The notes below the pieces were generated by a model. It had not been told where the DNA came from. It saw only the letters and a program-made list of their open reading frames with translations, and did no database searches. Shown piece after piece: positions 18,183 to 26,287 of a stretch of DNA of 64,000 nucleotides (position 1 is its first letter; each line of letters begins with the position of its first letter). Source of the DNA: JAGBWK01 sp964462445 (GTDB lineage Bacteria; Bacteroidota; Bacteroidia; Bacteroidales; Muribaculaceae); contig CAYWXG010000002.1 of assembly GCA_964462445.1 (NCBI GenBank), forward strand, positions 1 to 64,000, given 5' to 3'. The position numbers and the translations under genes were made by a program.

Positions 18183-19391
18183 TCAGCGTTTCCCAAGAAG
18201 TTCACGCAATCCGTCCATGTCAAACGACAACGAGAAACGTAGCGTTTGGTCAAGTGGTGATTGTTGTGCTGTAGCAATCATGTATGACGCATCAAGACGA
18301 AGTACATTGAGGGAGAATCCCGCTCCGATACCGAAATATTGGCGATTGCCTTTAAATTGGCTCTCGTGGTAGTAACCGGCACGGAGGAAGAACTGCTGAT
18401 TGTATGAGTATTCGGCTCCCAAAGAGTAGGTTATTTCGCGCAATTCTTCTTTCATGCCACCGGGAGCATCGGAGAATGATTTGAATATACCTGAGATAGG
18501 TGACATATCTTGCCACTCTTGCAAAGCTTCGAGATATTGGCGCTCACCTTCAGCATCGTCGGAATAGTCACTTTCTCGCGGACGTGTTGGTACTAACAAC
18601 TTATTGAGGTCGAGTGAGATAGCAAGGTTGTGATAATCGGCAAGGGGGAACAAGAATGTTGTTCCAAGGCGAAGGTTGGTAGGTAAGAATGCCGGGTCTT
18701 CTCCATTGTTATAGTCGATTTTCGTACCGATATTTGAGATGTTCCATCCCCATGACCATTGACATTCGTTGCGCCCTACGATGGGGTAGAAGGTATAATA
18801 ACCGGAGATGTCGGCTGCAAATGCCGAAGCCCCTGAAGTTTGGTCGCCGGCATATGAGTTGGAAAATCCAAGATCGGAATAGATGTAGCGGAATACTACC
18901 CCCATAGAATATTTTTCAGATAGTTTGCGTGAGTAGCCCACGTCGACAGCCATTTCGTAGGGGTTGAGGCTTTGCGTCGTAATATTGGAGGGGTCGGAAG
19001 ATGTGACCTCGCCGAGAGAGAAATAGCGAAGAGATGCCGAAATTGCTTGATTGTCGTTTGACCCCAATTTCCAATAACCCGATACATTGGCAAGGAAAAT
19101 GTCGTTGACAAGTTTACGAAGCCAAGGTGTGTAACTCAATGAAACTCCACCTTGTGAGTAGGCAAATGCATACTTTGAGGGGTTCCAAAATTGAGAATTG
19201 ACATCGGGGTCGGTCGCAACACCAAGGTCGCCCATCGATGCTCCGCGAGCATCAGGCGCGATGGAGAGGGACGTAACACCCGTTTCAATCGGGTTGAATT
19301 CATTCTTGATATTGTCATCGGCTTTTGCCTGGCCTACAACTAAGAGACATGCAACGCCGAGAATTGTAGATTTTAAAAGAGTTGTTTTCAT
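18183..19391 (-). CDS. porV: type IX secretion system outer-membrane protein PorV
   Basis: Outer-membrane beta-barrel of the T9SS attachment complex, 402 residues. PorV shuttles CTD cargo from the translocon to the PorU sortase and is needed for release or anchoring of T9SS substrates. A signal peptide (about 1-24, ending VGQAKA) is followed by the family N-terminus SLSIAPDARGASMGDLGVATDPDVNSQFWNP. The rest alternates aromatic strands and ends DMDGLRELLGKR. It is directly downstream of porU and upstream of ispF. Homologues of the PorV/PorQ/LptO group look alike, but the porU neighbour favours PorV. Confidence 0.92.
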   Translation of the reverse strand: MKTTLLKSTILGVACLLVVGQAKADDNIKNEFNPIETGVTSLSIAPDARGASMGDLGVATDPDVNSQFWNPSKYAFAYSQGGVSLSYTPWLRKLVNDIFLANVSGYWKLGSNDNQAISASLRYFSLGEVTSSDPSNITTQSLNPYEMAVDVGYSRKLSEKYSMGVVFRYIYSDLGFSNSYAGDQTSGASAFAADISGYYTFYPIVGRNECQWSWGWNISNIGTKIDYNNGEDPAFLPTNLRLGTTFLFPLADYHNLAISLDLNKLLVPTRPRESDYSDDAEGERQYLEALQEWQDMSPISGIFKSFSDAPGGMKEELREITYSLGAEYSYNQQFFLRAGYYHESQFKGNRQYFGIGAGFSLNVLRLDASYMIATAQQSPLDQTLRFSLSFDMDGLRELLGKR

Positions 19392-19483
19392 ATAATAGTA
19401 TAACTCTAAAATCTGAATTTTATTGTATGTGACAATGTTAAATTCAAAATTTACCCTTAGCCACTTTTTTTAATAACATTAAA

Positions 19484-22400
19484 TCAAGGTTTCTGTACGA
19501 CGATTATTTCAATCTTCGGAGTATGTCCGTATAGACTTCCACCTTTGCATAGAGCATATGTACGATATGTTCCATCAGTGACCAAATTGCCTTCGTTGTC
19601 GGTTAAATCCCATTCAAATGGGAAGCTGACATTTTCGCGTGAATAAACCGTATTTCCCCTATTATCCTCGATGATTAATTTTCCGATTGGTGTTTCGGGG
19701 AATTGATGAGTCAACCCGATAGTAGCCTGCACACGAGCCGGCTCCTCTTCCACTGTCAATTTTGCATTTGCAGAAGAATTGTTTACGGTAAACTCTATTT
19801 CGCGAGAAGAGGTATTGCCTGCATTGTCGGCAATATAGAGGGTAAGTGAATGTCGGCCGTCGGTCAATGATGTTAAAGGGTAGGTGATATTGATAGTGCC
19901 ATCGCCATTGTTGACCATTGCAGTGCCGACGATAGTATGATTGATCGTGTTATCAATTAAAATTCGGCAATTATTCCCTATTGTACCTGTCGAATTGCAT
20001 ATGCCGCTTTCATCGTCGGAAACTGAGGCATAGACAGTAAAGTCTTGGCTGACGATGTCGCCGCATATGAAGTCGGGACTATTTATATATAGAGATTCGA
20101 TTTCCGGGGCAGTGATGTCGCTTGGAGTAGATGGTGCGGATGCTACATCGCATAGTAGAGCTGTTGTGTAGGTTGTAGCAACTTCGCTGTTGTCGGGCAA
20201 CACGGCAGTGATTGTTGCTCGATTATAATCACCTATGCGAATAGGCATTGGAGGGGTAAATTTAATGCTAAAACGTCCATTGACCACTTTTGCAAATGTT
20301 TCAACCAACACATCTTCATCAACGTGCACTTTTAATAAATCAGCCCCATCTTCAGTGTCGAGTGAATGTTCTAATGGGGAGTTGTATACCGACAAGATGA
20401 CATTTCCATTAAATTCAGCCCAAGGAGTTCCCGCTATCTCAGGATTCTCAACATATCCGGAGATGGTGTTTTCGATTAATGGAGTTATCTTATGATATGC
20501 CTCTTGATTGTTGAATGCCTCATTATTGATATTTTCGATTGCAATATTGTGACTGGAAAAGAATAAAGGCAATGCGGGGTCGCCACAGAGGTTGTAGCAC
20601 GACGTATTAACCATAAGGTCTTCATTGTCGATATATTGCTCATGAATCTGATTTCTCGACAATCTGAAAATGTCGCCGGTTGTGGTCCCTTTCGGAGCTT
20701 TTGAATATATTTCGGCAAGAGTTTCCGATAAGGTTTCGTTTTTATCTTGAAACACTTCACGACAAGCTCCGACAACGGCTATCATGCCACCATTGCTTTG
20801 CAATACCATATCTTGGGCAAGTGATTGCTCAAGACAATCAAAAGTGTAAGAACGGCAAGTTGCAAGCATGGCAAATGGGTAAAAACCATATTTAGTATTG
20901 TGGACGTCGGTTAAATGATAAAGATCATACCAGCCTAAAAAATCGGGTTTCCCATGACCGGTGTAGTTGACATATGATACGCCACGTTTAAGTGCTTGAA
21001 GAATGGCATTTTTTAGATATGTGGCTTTTCCGTTTTTCAATGGATATAGTGACCCATACCCCTTGATGAGTGTTATACCCTGTTTGTTGGAGGTGAAAGA
21101 GTTTGCCGTATATTCAGCACTTATTGTGTGAGAGTTTAAATCTACTTGGTCGGCCAATAACAGTACGCGTTGGTAGATGTCGGTTGTAGGTGTAGATGTG
21201 AGATATTGTTTAACCTTTTCTACGGCTTTTGTTGCTTGAACTTTATCGACAACGGGAATACGTCCTACGTTGATGTGCTGTACATTGTTGATAAATTCAC
21301 CATTAGAAGGAGGCGTGTCATTCATCATGCCGAAATAAGCGTCGCAAGAGTAGGCTTTCGTAACTTCTGACATTAAATCGATATTCGTGGTGCCATAGTT
21401 GAGCAATAACGCTCCGCGTTCTTTGAAGGAAGCTCCTGTTTCGGTCAATCCGCGATTGTCGAAAAATGCGCCTCCAAAAAGTAACAAATGTTTCATCTTC
21501 CCGGGATTGCGGTCGTAGAACATTTTTACCGCTTTTCGTATGCCCCAAAGCGAGGGGGTGCCGGAAGAAAATTCATTAAAAATCTTATTTTGTGTTAGTA
21601 CTAAAACATCTTGTCCCAAATAATCGCGGTGGATTTGTGCTAATTGTTCTGCTTCATCGACAAAGGCATCAGCCGTCAATATCACCATATCGGGGACATC
21701 ATAGGAATGAATATTCTGATTTTCAATTTCTTCGACGTATTCTACCGCAAGATGCTCTTTATTGGGGTCGAAGGCAATTGCGCGATGTGCTTTTGCTGTA
21801 TTGCTATTTACATTGTATGCTTCATTGGTGGTGTAATACAACACTCCGCTTGTAAGATAGGATGTTCGGTGTGAACACACTTCATGCGCTCTGTCAACTT
21901 TCCATATCAGTACATCTTTATTTGCTTCGGTGAGTTTAACCACTCTGCCATTCTCGAGTGAGCTTGCGCATATTAGCATCGAAGCACGGTCACCGAACAC
22001 ATTTGATTGCTGATAAGCAAAAGCCATTCGGTCGAGAGCTGCGTATGTAAAGGATGAATTAGTGGCGGGAGCAATAGTAGCGTCAAATGAAGTCGTCTCA
22101 CGAGGCATTGATAATGCAAGGTAGGAGTCGGGGTATGATGCGTTGGAACTGAATTTGATTCGGTCGCTTGAGTTATCCAAATTTATGTTTTTTGACGTGA
22201 TTTCACCGCAGTGGGGATAAGTAAGCGTAAAAGTAAGATTGCTGCCGGCACCAACCACCACATCGTGCAGTATCACTTTTGAATATGTGGCGGCACTGCT
22301 ATCAAAATATAAATGATTGATTGGTACGGAAAATTTAATTGTGTCGGCAGATTGTGAAATATCTCGACCGAAATAATTTTGTCCTTGTTTTGCCGGATTC

Positions 22401-22951
22401 CCAACCTCTTCTTCTATAGCTGATACTTCCCAATGTGATTCTAAATAAGGCAATGAAGTAAGGGGTTTATAGGGGATTTTTGTATGCTCTTTGATAGGTT
22501 GAGAATCGGTTATGAAATAATATCCGGCATCAGCTGCATGATTGCGCTCAATATCCGGGCACACGGTAATTAATGCTGATTTGCCGGGGAAGTATACTAA
22601 ATTAATGCGATAGTTGGCTTCTCCATAAAAAAGCAATCGGTCTTGGCGATATTCTACTAATTGTTGTGGAAGGTCGTCGGGGGTACTCTCATCGAGCAAT
22701 TCAGGCACTCCTGCAACACCGCCAAAGCCATATACCGTTACTTTCGATGGGTCGTCAAACCCCCACTCTTTAAGCTGTTGGTGAGTAATCTGTTGTATTC
22801 CCGACTCCTTGACGCGTATTTTTACCCAGCGTCCGGTCGATAATACTGAAGATGGGTTATAATAACTGGCATTGGCAGCTGAAGTTGTGGACATTCCGAT
22901 AAAGCCGCAAAGCAATGCGACAATCATTCGTGTTATGTTCCGGTAGAGCAT
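19484..22951 (-). CDS. porU: type IX secretion system C-terminal signal peptidase PorU
   Basis: Gingipain-like (C25) cysteine peptidase/sortase, 1155 residues, that removes the C-terminal domain of T9SS cargo at the cell surface and attaches A-LPS. It has a signal peptide (about 1-26), an N-terminal propeptide-like region, the caspase-like catalytic domain with H666 in YTGHG and C699 in LATCRSY, Ig-like domains and a retained C-terminal domain ending KIEIIVVQKP. The catalytic pair matches the family. It is preceded by an FAH-like gene (43-base gap) and followed by porV (92-base gap). No cargo with a T9SS C-terminal domain is found in the window. Confidence 0.93.
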   Translation of the reverse strand: MLYRNITRMIVALLCGFIGMSTTSAANASYYNPSSVLSTGRWVKIRVKESGIQQITHQQLKEWGFDDPSKVTVYGFGGVAGVPELLDESTPDDLPQQLVEYRQDRLLFYGEANYRINLVYFPGKSALITVCPDIERNHAADAGYYFITDSQPIKEHTKIPYKPLTSLPYLESHWEVSAIEEEVGNPAKQGQNYFGRDISQSADTIKFSVPINHLYFDSSAATYSKVILHDVVVGAGSNLTFTLTYPHCGEITSKNINLDNSSDRIKFSSNASYPDSYLALSMPRETTSFDATIAPATNSSFTYAALDRMAFAYQQSNVFGDRASMLICASSLENGRVVKLTEANKDVLIWKVDRAHEVCSHRTSYLTSGVLYYTTNEAYNVNSNTAKAHRAIAFDPNKEHLAVEYVEEIENQNIHSYDVPDMVILTADAFVDEAEQLAQIHRDYLGQDVLVLTQNKIFNEFSSGTPSLWGIRKAVKMFYDRNPGKMKHLLLFGGAFFDNRGLTETGASFKERGALLLNYGTTNIDLMSEVTKAYSCDAYFGMMNDTPPSNGEFINNVQHINVGRIPVVDKVQATKAVEKVKQYLTSTPTTDIYQRVLLLADQVDLNSHTISAEYTANSFTSNKQGITLIKGYGSLYPLKNGKATYLKNAILQALKRGVSYVNYTGHGKPDFLGWYDLYHLTDVHNTKYGFYPFAMLATCRSYTFDCLEQSLAQDMVLQSNGGMIAVVGACREVFQDKNETLSETLAEIYSKAPKGTTTGDIFRLSRNQIHEQYIDNEDLMVNTSCYNLCGDPALPLFFSSHNIAIENINNEAFNNQEAYHKITPLIENTISGYVENPEIAGTPWAEFNGNVILSVYNSPLEHSLDTEDGADLLKVHVDEDVLVETFAKVVNGRFSIKFTPPMPIRIGDYNRATITAVLPDNSEVATTYTTALLCDVASAPSTPSDITAPEIESLYINSPDFICGDIVSQDFTVYASVSDDESGICNSTGTIGNNCRILIDNTINHTIVGTAMVNNGDGTINITYPLTSLTDGRHSLTLYIADNAGNTSSREIEFTVNNSSANAKLTVEEEPARVQATIGLTHQFPETPIGKLIIEDNRGNTVYSRENVSFPFEWDLTDNEGNLVTDGTYRTYALCKGGSLYGHTPKIEIIVVQKP

Positions 22952-22994
22952 AGCTGTTATGTGACTTAAATTATTGGTCTGGATAATAGTATTA

Positions 22995-23561
22995 TTACTT
23001 TACATTGAAGTGGAGCACTGATTGGCCGTTGATTTGGGCGTCAATGCGGTCCCCAATGTTGATATCGCAACTAAAAAGTGGCATTGGAGGGATGATGATA
23101 TCTCCGGTTTTTATCATCATAACTTTGCTTAATACATTGATTGCTTTAGTAATAGGTGGATTTATGCTACCAAATGTCACGCATTGAGGCATAGTGATAT
23201 CAACAGATTTAATATTAGCGACATCAATCCATGAGCCTATGGCTAATCCACCATCAAACCCCGTTGCCCATGCCGACCAGTTTTCGGTGTTGCTCCCCTC
23301 AGGTTTTACAATGTCGAGAGGAACAAAACGAACGCATAGCGTCATCATGTCGTAGTAACGCGGCGCAAATTTTTCAGATATAGACTTGCCTAAACGACAC
23401 ATTAGGTATCCTACCATAAAGTCGCAACGCCAACGTTTCGATAATTCGGGAAGAAACACCGGGCGATTGTCGCGCACAACCGATGAGTCCGTAGTCAAAA
23501 TAAGTGACGGGTGCTCGGCTCTGCTTTTATCTCCGAAGTCTCTAAGTTCAAGTATCTTCAT
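22995..23561 (-). CDS. degenerate fumarylacetoacetate hydrolase-like protein
   Basis: A protein of 188 residues from the ATG at 23561; an upstream in-frame start at 23624 would lie inside rex and add a lysine/threonine-rich stretch. The fold pattern is FAH-like: SVVRDNRPVFLPELSK near 27-42, CRLGKSISEKFAPRYYD, GFDGGLAIGSWIDV and a final GDRIDAQINGQSVLHF. The ExE metal-ligand segment of active members is replaced by CDFMVGYL (46-53), and the GTPxGVG loop is absent, so it is probably not a standard hydrolase. It sits between rex and porU. Its ribosome-binding region is a triplet repeat. Confidence 0.7.
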   Translation of the reverse strand: MKILELRDFGDKSRAEHPSLILTTDSSVVRDNRPVFLPELSKRWRCDFMVGYLMCRLGKSISEKFAPRYYDMMTLCVRFVPLDIVKPEGSNTENWSAWATGFDGGLAIGSWIDVANIKSVDITMPQCVTFGSINPPITKAINVLSKVMMIKTGDIIIPPMPLFSCDINIGDRIDAQINGQSVLHFNVK

Positions 23562-23565
23562 GTCT

Positions 23566-23589
23566 GTTGTTGTTGTTCTTCTTCTTCTT
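23566..23589 (-). repeat. triplet microsatellite upstream of the FAH-like start
   Basis: The minus strand reads four AAG units followed by four AAC units, ending five bases before the ATG at 23561. It fills most of the 31-base spacer after rex and occupies the expected ribosome-binding region. Confidence 0.75.
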
Positions 23590-23592
23590 GTT

Positions 23593-24258
23593 TTACAACT
23601 CGTTTTGACGTTTTTGTGCATCAAGCCTATTGTACATCACGGCCAAGTGTGCATATATTGAAGTGTTGGAGATGACAATGCCACGAGGTGCACGAATACG
23701 ATAGGGGGTAAAGTTCCACAACGCTTTAACACCGGCCTTTATCAGCCGGTCGGCACCCTCTTGCGCGTGGTCGACAGGAAGAGTGATAATGCCCACCTCA
23801 ACGTTGAGTTTCGTGATTGTTGTTTCAAGCATTGAGTTATCGAGCACAGGAACGCCGCAAGTAGTTTTGCCAACAACGTCCTTATTGATATCAAAGCCGG
23901 CAACAATATTCAATCCATAATTAGCGAGCCCGGAGTCATGTATTAATGACCCTCCAAGCGATCCAACGCCCAACACTACGGCGTTATGACGGCGCTTAAA
24001 TCCTAAGAACTCCTGAAGCTCATGGTGTAACTGCTTAACTTCATATCCGATGCGTGTCTTCCCTTTTATATTAAGCCATGATAAATCTTTGGCTATTTGC
24101 GATGCATCGACATTAAGCTCGCGAGATATTGCTGTTGACGAGACATATTCTATGCCACGCTCATCAAGAAGCGTTACATATGCCAAATACCATGGCAAAC
24201 GTCGCAACGCCGGCTCCGGTATCATTGTTTTGTCAATATTTTTGATTGTAGTAGCCAT
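23593..24258 (-). CDS. rex: redox-sensing transcriptional repressor Rex
   Basis: NADH/NAD+-responsive repressor, 221 residues. The N-terminal winged helix (about 15-85: ISRELNVDASQIAKDLSWL as recognition region) is followed by a Rossmann fold with VLGVGSLGGSL (about 94-104) and a C-terminal domain-swapped helix. Rex family proteins leave their operators when NADH rises and control fermentation and respiration genes. It has its own -7 element (24273-24280). Downstream on the same strand are the FAH-like gene and porU. No clear TTGTGAA-type Rex palindrome is visible in its own promoter. Confidence 0.95.
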   Translation of the reverse strand: MATTIKNIDKTMIPEPALRRLPWYLAYVTLLDERGIEYVSSTAISRELNVDASQIAKDLSWLNIKGKTRIGYEVKQLHHELQEFLGFKRRHNAVVLGVGSLGGSLIHDSGLANYGLNIVAGFDINKDVVGKTTCGVPVLDNSMLETTITKLNVEVGIITLPVDHAQEGADRLIKAGVKALWNFTPYRIRAPRGIVISNTSIYAHLAVMYNRLDAQKRQNEL

Positions 24259-24397
24259 AATACTTCAACTTGCAAAGATACAAAAAAATGTGATAATGAG
24301 GCTCTTTGTGGATTAAAAATGTGATTTAATCTGTTATTATGCAATTTTTTAATATGTAATTAGATTTGATAGTTGAGTGAAGTGTATAATCTTGTCT

Positions 24398-24474
24398 TAT
24401 ATAAAAATAGCGCTGTGACTATTTTCTCAAACTGTCGCAGCGCTATGTTATTTTAAACAATAGCTTATAATTAT
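24398..24474 (-). ncRNA. candidate small RNA with intrinsic terminator
   Basis: A consensus promoter (TTTG, 19 bases, TAATTTTG; 24511-24481 on the minus strand) would start a transcript near 24474. About 30 bases later comes a 13-bp stem, ATAGCGCTGCGAC paired with GTCACAGCGCTAT (24446-24434 and 24419-24407, one G-U pair), then a run of five T including the last stem base. The predicted RNA is about 75 bases and contains no open frame with ATG. No gene ends upstream on this strand, so the hairpin cannot be explained as a gene terminator. Alternatively it is an attenuated long leader of rex. Confidence 0.5.
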
Positions 24475-24480
24475 CCGATG

Positions 24481-24511
24481 CAAAATTACTACAATTGTTC
24501 ACCATAACAAA
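24481..24511 (-). promoter_or_regulatory. promoter of the candidate small RNA
   Basis: The minus strand reads TTTG (24511-24508), 19 bases, then TAATTTTGC (24488-24480), a full match to the Bacteroidetes promoter consensus. The -33 box overlaps the left arm of the palindrome at 24509-24530. Confidence 0.65.
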
Positions 24512-24530
24512 TACCTAAAAATAGGTATTT
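24509..24530. repeat. 9-bp inverted repeat, possible operator
   Basis: AAATACCTA (24509-24517) and TAGGTATTT (24522-24530) separated by four A. It overlaps the -33 box of the small-RNA promoter and lies about 65 bases upstream of the porin -33 box, so a bound regulator could affect both. Confidence 0.45.
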
Positions 24531-24594
24531 TTATTGTTTTTGTTGCAAAACTGATGTGTAATTTAATTATTTAATAAATTTCATAAAATATTGT

Positions 24595-24624
24595 TTTGAA
24601 AATAAAAATTATAGAATATCTTTG
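24595..24624 (+). promoter_or_regulatory. promoter of the OprP-type porin gene
   Basis: TTTG (24595-24598), 18 bases, then TATCTTTG (24617-24624). The predicted start near 24631 gives an A/T-rich leader of about 170 bases with a hairpin AAATTACTA/TAGTAATTT (24703-24711 and 24721-24729). Confidence 0.75.
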
Positions 24625-24802
24625 CAATAGATATCCAAATTAACGCGATTACCTATTTCAATATCCTGAACGAATTATAATATAAAATTTTACGATTGTT
24701 ATAAATTACTAATTATAGTGTAGTAATTTAGTATAAGAGTTATAATTATATATTCAATCGATATAACCTTAAATTTAATATATTAACATAATGAATTAAA
24801 TT

Positions 24803-26251
24803 ATGAAAAAGTTAGCTTTTCTATTAGCTCTCACCGGTTTAAGTGCCGGGGCTTATGCTCAGGATAGCATTCCTGAAGCGAATGTTCAACTAAATCAATA
24901 TGGACAAATAGTTGAATCGTTGCCTGTGGATGCTTCCGTACAAGATGGTATTTTGGTATTCCAGAACAAAGATGCAAAATACAAAATGTGGTTTGACGTA
25001 CGTTTGCAATCAGATGCAGCTGTGTATTTTGGTGAGCCCGATTTCTGTGCACCTCAAATTGATGGCAAAGACAATACAAGCCATATCGGTAATGGATTGA
25101 GCATCCGCCGCGCGCGTTTTGCAATAAAGGCTCAAATCAATGAAGATTGGTATGCAGAATTTGACACTGACTGGACCAGTGGTATCCCCGAAATTAAAGA
25201 TGCATATATCGCATTTACCGGGCTTGAAGGATTTGAATTTAAAGCCGGTAATTTTAAAGAGAATTTCTCATTGAGCCGCAACACGACATCTCGTTATTTG
25301 ATGTTTATGGAACGACCGATGGCTACATCTTTGGCTCCTTCTCGTCACCTTGGTTTCAATGCTCGTTACAATCACGGTTGGTTATGGTTGTCGGGTGGTG
25401 TTTTTGGTCCTGAATTAAAAGGCTCTGAAGAACAAACAGCTATGGAAGATGGCAACAAAGATTATGGCTATAACGAAGGTTTGTCATATACCGGTAAGAT
25501 TGTTTATCGTCCATTCTACAAACTTGACTATGCATCATTGCACATTGGAGCTGCCGCTTCATTCCGTAATCCTAAATTGACATCGACCGATGGTTACTTT
25601 ACCGGCCGTTTTAGCACTCGTAACTCTACTAATATCAACCGCAAGAAATATCTTGACACTGATGATGTTAAGGGTTTGAATCATGAATTTGCATGGACCG
25701 TTGAATTGGCAGGACACTGGAATCAACTTCGCGTAGAAAGTGCATATATCGCTCGTGCAATGAATATTAATAAAGATGAGCGCATTAAGAATAATTACAA
25801 ATACACAAATCAATGGGCTGAAGGTTGGTACGTTGAAGCCGGTTATCTATTGTTTGGCGGCACACAAAATTATGATGCAGGAGGTGCAAAATATACCCGC
25901 ACAACTAACGAACATAAATGGGGCAATCTTGAGTTGACTGCACGCTATGAATTCTGCGACTTCAACACAGGTAAACTGTTCTCTAACAAGGTTGAAGATA
26001 CCGACATCTTTGGAGGTAGCGCAGAAGCTTTTGCAGTAGGTTTGAACTACTATCCTAACAAGAACGTGAAAATCATGCTCAACTATCAATACAACAACAA
26101 TGACCGCTATGCTAATGCAAAGGGTAAAAGCTATGTAGGCTACGATCTCAATGGCGCTCCTACAAAAGATCCTTTCAAAGTAGTTGCTAAATCGGGCGAC
26201 GGTGGTGTAGATTACCACATGTTGGCATTGCGTCTACAAGTTGCATTCTAA
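24803..26251 (+). CDS. phosphate-selective porin O/P family protein
   Basis: Outer-membrane 16-stranded beta-barrel of the OprO/OprP family, 482 residues. The signal peptide (MKKLAFLLALTGLSAGAYA) is followed by a conserved start DAKYKMWFDVRLQSDAAVYF and the family signature SIRRARFAIKAQINEDWYAEFDTD (around 100), then alternating aromatic strands and a terminal F (LALRLQVAF). Pseudomonas OprP/OprO take up phosphate and polyphosphate; selectivity here is not proven. It has a strong own promoter and is followed after 36 bases by a lamin-tail lipoprotein gene, probably co-transcribed up to the terminator at 27392. Confidence 0.88.
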   Translation: MKKLAFLLALTGLSAGAYAQDSIPEANVQLNQYGQIVESLPVDASVQDGILVFQNKDAKYKMWFDVRLQSDAAVYFGEPDFCAPQIDGKDNTSHIGNGLSIRRARFAIKAQINEDWYAEFDTDWTSGIPEIKDAYIAFTGLEGFEFKAGNFKENFSLSRNTTSRYLMFMERPMATSLAPSRHLGFNARYNHGWLWLSGGVFGPELKGSEEQTAMEDGNKDYGYNEGLSYTGKIVYRPFYKLDYASLHIGAAASFRNPKLTSTDGYFTGRFSTRNSTNINRKKYLDTDDVKGLNHEFAWTVELAGHWNQLRVESAYIARAMNINKDERIKNNYKYTNQWAEGWYVEAGYLLFGGTQNYDAGGAKYTRTTNEHKWGNLELTARYEFCDFNTGKLFSNKVEDTDIFGGSAEAFAVGLNYYPNKNVKIMLNYQYNNNDRYANAKGKSYVGYDLNGAPTKDPFKVVAKSGDGGVDYHMLALRLQVAF

Positions 26252-26287
26252 TAGGTTGGTTGAATATTAAAGATAAAGTATACAATT

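Larger units (their letters stand above)
24259..24802. promoter_or_regulatory. regulatory intergenic region between rex and the porin gene
   Basis: It holds, from left: the rex -7 box TATCTTTG (minus, 24273-24280); an inverted repeat GATTAAA-N7-TTTAATC (24311-24331); a candidate small RNA on the minus strand (24398-24474) with its own consensus promoter; a palindrome AAATACCTA-N4-TAGGTATTT (24509-24530); the porin promoter (24595-24624); and a leader of about 170 bases with a 9-bp hairpin (24703-24729). Confidence 0.6.

Noticed and set aside
24259..24802. Rex operator in the rex-porin region
   Set aside because: No TTGTGAA/TTCACAA-type inverted repeat found; GATTAAA-N7-TTTAATC does not match the known Rex site.
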